A DNA stretch of 64,000 nucleotides from Xanthomonas sp. 3793. Its GTDB lineage: Bacteria; Pseudomonadota; Gammaproteobacteria; Xanthomonadales; Xanthomonadaceae. The stretch lies in assembly GCF_024806835.1 (NCBI RefSeq), contig NZ_JANTYU010000001.1, forward strand, positions 1,240,001 through 1,304,000, in the 5' to 3' direction. Shown here piece after piece: positions 62,053 to 64,000 of this stretch (within the stretch, counting starts at the first letter, position 1; each line of letters begins with the position of its first letter). The position numbers and the translations under genes are program-made. The notes beneath the pieces are model-generated. The model ran no database searches. It saw only the letters and a list, made by a program, of their open reading frames with translations, and was not told the origin of the DNA.

Positions 62053-62508
62053 AGGTGATTGCGGTTGCGGTCAGAGCGAGCAACGGATCGCTGGCCGCCC
62101 TCAGCCATTTTCCGGAGGCAGGCTTGATCCGCGACCTGCCGTGACGCTGCGTGACGTCGGGTACGCCAACGACTTGATGGGACGGTTGTCCGCGATGCCT
62201 TGCGGCACTCCCGAATCAGGGCGGGTCACCGGTGAGCGTGCACCTCACGATCGCTGCGGGTAGTCGCACCAGGTGAGCACGCCGCTACATCCGCAATATG
62301 CAGGCTGCAGACCCGACGACTGCACCGTCTTGTCCGCGTTGCGCAATGAAGTCCGCACAGAAGCGGCACCAGTCGCGGTTTTGGCACTTGAGCCCGCCAC
62401 CAAGATCGATCCAACCCGACTGAACCATTGACATCGTTGTCACCAACTCCTAAACAGGCCGCTACGCGCTGATGGCATCGGCCGATCAGACGGACCAAAG
62501 GACTGCAT
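62053..62508. other. Intergenic region with a possible small Cys-rich ORF
   Basis: These 456 bases lie between the pqaA-like gene and glucokinase. The only suggestive element is the minus-strand small frame at 62285-62434, listed separately. Confidence 0.5.
62285..62434 (-). CDS. Possible 49-residue Cys-rich protein, perhaps frameshifted
   Basis: ATG 62434 lies 12 bases after AGGAG. The product includes GGGLKCQNRDWCRFCADFIA and ends at TAG 62285. A neighbouring frame continues past this stop and encodes PAYCGCSGVLTWCDYPQRS before its own stop at about 62233. Together the two would make a small zinc-ribbon-like protein broken by one frameshift. Third-position GC is lower than in the flanking genes. 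It may equally be chance. I do not recognise it. Confidence 0.25.
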   Translation of the reverse strand: MSMVQSGWIDLGGGLKCQNRDWCRFCADFIAQRGQDGAVVGSAACILRM

Positions 62509-63540
62509 GTGGCTGCGACTTCGCGTTCTGCTCACGTTTCTGCCAGGCCCGTTGTTCCTGTCGCCGCCGGCTTCATCGCTGCCGATGTCGGCGGTACGCA
62601 TGTGCGTCTTGGCCATGTAGTGCAGACAGAGGACGCCATCGCGCTGGCGCATTACCGCACCTATCGCTGCGCCGAGTACGTCAGCCTTGAAGCCATCCTG
62701 GCCGACTTCCTGCCGCAGGCCGGCCGTGTCGAGACGGCCGTCATCGCCAGCGCCGGCGTTGCGCTGGACGACGGCAGCTTCATCAGCAACAACCTGCCCT
62801 GGAGCATCTCACCCACCCGCCTGCGCGCCACGCTGAAGCTGCGCAACGTGCATCTGGTCAACGACTTCGAAGCGGTTGCCTACGCAGCGCCGCAGATGGA
62901 GCCGCGCGCGCTGCTGCAACTGAGCGGGCCTACGCCACGGCATGCGCGTAGCGCCGGGCCGATTCTGGTGGTCGGCCCAGGCACCGGATTGGGAGCTGCG
63001 GTGTGGATCGATGCCAAGCCCCGCCCCATCGTACTGGCGACCGAAGCCGGCCAGGTGGCACTGGCCAGCACTCACGCGCACGAACATCAGCTGCTGCGCA
63101 TTCTGCTGCGCGACCGGCACTACCTGCCGCTGGAGCACGTGTTGTCCGGGCCTGGGTTATTGCGGCTATATGCCGCGGTGTGCACGCTGCACGGCTTGCC
63201 GCAACGCCACCAGCAGCCTGCGGCAATCACGCACGCGGCATTGCATGAAGACGACCCACTGGCGCGCGAAACGCTGCATGTGTTCTGCGCCCTGCTCGGC
63301 CACGCAGTCGGCGACATGGCGCTGGCCTACGGCGCCGCTGGCGGCATCTATCTGGCCGGCGGCATCCTGCCGACGATCGGAAACTTTCTGGCGTCCAGCG
63401 CATTCGGCGCGCGCTTTCTGGACAAGGGCAACATGCGCGGGGTGCTCGAACGCATCCCGGTCAAGCTGGTCGAGCACGGGCAGCTGGGCGTGCTCGGTGC
63501 GGCCAACTGGTATCTGCACCACCACGCTGACATGTCGTAA
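62509..63540 (+). CDS. glk: Glucokinase (Glk type)
   Basis: This 343-residue ASKHA-fold sugar kinase phosphorylates glucose with ATP in the cytoplasm. Phosphate-binding motif FIAADVGGTHVRLGHV, sugar-site segment NNLPWSI with LVNDFEAVAYA, the VVGPGTGLGAAVW loop and GGIYLAGGILPTIG are all present. GTG 62509 is selected because AAAGGA sits upstream at the right distance; the overlapping ATG is out of frame. A TonB-dependent receptor follows 100 bases downstream, suggesting uptake of a glucose-containing glycan. A hairpin at 63548 lies between them. Confidence 0.9.
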   Translation: MAATSRSAHVSARPVVPVAAGFIAADVGGTHVRLGHVVQTEDAIALAHYRTYRCAEYVSLEAILADFLPQAGRVETAVIASAGVALDDGSFISNNLPWSISPTRLRATLKLRNVHLVNDFEAVAYAAPQMEPRALLQLSGPTPRHARSAGPILVVGPGTGLGAAVWIDAKPRPIVLATEAGQVALASTHAHEHQLLRILLRDRHYLPLEHVLSGPGLLRLYAAVCTLHGLPQRHQQPAAITHAALHEDDPLARETLHVFCALLGHAVGDMALAYGAAGGIYLAGGILPTIGNFLASSAFGARFLDKGNMRGVLERIPVKLVEHGQLGVLGAANWYLHHHADMS

Positions 63541-63547
63541 GCGTTCC

Positions 63548-63573
63548 ACCGCACGTTTTCCCGGACGTGCGGT
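63548..63573 (+). terminator. Hairpin after glucokinase
   Basis: The arms ACCGCACGT (63548-63556) and ACGTGCGGT (63565-63573) are exact complements with an eight-base loop, seven bases after the stop. No T-run follows. It is a likely terminator or attenuator between glk and the receptor gene. Confidence 0.55.
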
Positions 63574-63640
63574 TGCTAGCCCCCGCATCCGGCGAGCCAC
63601 GGCCCGCCATCCATCCCTGTGCGTGATGAGGAGAGACATC

Positions 63641-64000
63641 ATGAAAGACAGCACCAAACTGCTGTGCAGTGCGATTGCGTTGTCGTTGGCGGTGACCGCG
63701 CAAGCCCAGGACAGCGCTGGCCAGCAAGCCACCGAACTGGATGCCGTACAGGTGGTCGGCATCCGTGCCAGCCTGGAAAAATCCCTGGATACCAAACGCA
63801 ACAACGCAGGCATTTCCGAAGCGATCACCGCCGAAGACATCGGCAAGTTTCCCAGCACCAACGTGGCCGAAGCGCTGTCGCAGATTCCCGGCGTCACCCT
63901 GGATCGCCGCTTCGGCCAGGGCGAGCGGGTCAGCATCGACGGCACCGACCCCAGCTTGAATCTGTCGTTCCTGGATGGCCACCCGGTGGCGCAGGCGATC
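63641..64000 (+). CDS. TonB-dependent receptor, N-terminal part (partial)
   Basis: ATG 63641 follows GAGGAGAG, and the frame is open to the window end (120 residues seen). A signal peptide (LLCSAIALSLAVTAQAQ) precedes the TonB-box region VQVVGIRASLEKSLDTKRN. The plug domain begins at GISEAITAEDIGKFP, followed by NVAEALSQIPGVTLDRRFGQ. This form is typical of the large carbohydrate-type receptors of xanthomonads. The barrel lies outside the window. The adjacent glucokinase hints at a glucose-containing substrate. Confidence 0.9.
   Translation, partial: MKDSTKLLCSAIALSLAVTAQAQDSAGQQATELDAVQVVGIRASLEKSLDTKRNNAGISEAITAEDIGKFPSTNVAEALSQIPGVTLDRRFGQGERVSIDGTDPSLNLSFLDGHPVAQAI

Overview
The window looks like a chromosomal segment of a Xanthomonas species. 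The evidence is uniformly high GC, carbohydrate-type TonB-dependent receptors, a locus with the gene content of the N-glycan (nix) cluster described in X. campestris pv. campestris, a pil-chp chemosensory operon next to gshB, a pqqABCDE operon, and the short intergenic hairpin repeats common in xanthomonads. No tRNA, rRNA, IS element, phage or CRISPR array was seen.

Layout. (1) 1-15924, plus strand: a glycan-degradation locus. It starts with the end of a GH3 enzyme. A tightly packed module follows: TonB-dependent receptor, GH35, APC-type permease, PfkB sugar kinase and NAD-dependent GH4. Then come GH125, GH92 and a second GH35. (2) 15925-20753: a 67-residue orphan ORF, a lone RebB-type R-body gene, a secreted Asp-box (sialidase-like) protein, and a minus-strand pair of glycosylasparaginase and CutC. 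(3) 21497-25919: a translationally coupled operon of VWA lipoprotein, ECF sigma factor and a repeat-containing membrane protein that is probably the anti-sigma partner. (4) 26571-41792: a GNAT acetyltransferase; the type IV pilus chemosensory operon pilG-pilH-pilI-pilJ-chpA-chpB-chpC on the minus strand; and divergently gshB and a TonB-like gene. (5) 42109-51677: ADP-ribosylglycohydrolase, tsaB and a DinG/YoaA helicase; an LpoP-like lipoprotein with PBP1b; and a two-domain glycosyltransferase. (6) 51976-59502: a TPR membrane protein, relA and pqqABCDE. (7) 59566-64000: a secreted unknown, a PhoPQ-related (PqaA) protein, glucokinase and the start of another TonB-dependent receptor.

How they work together. 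The first 20 kb reads as an uptake and dismantling line for plant N-glycans. The GH3, GH92, GH125 and GH35 enzymes trim xylose, mannose and galactose, and the glycosylasparaginase would cut the last GlcNAc-Asn bond. The internal receptor/GH35/permease/kinase/GH4 module is the least explained part. It predicts that a glycoside or glycosyl-amino acid is imported by a non-PTS carrier, phosphorylated inside the cell and cleaved by a phospho-glycosidase.

The other notable result is in the twitching chemosensory operon. Its CheB-like protein has lost all three catalytic residues, and no CheR/PilK gene sits in the operon. Receptor methylation therefore appears to have been abandoned in this pathway.
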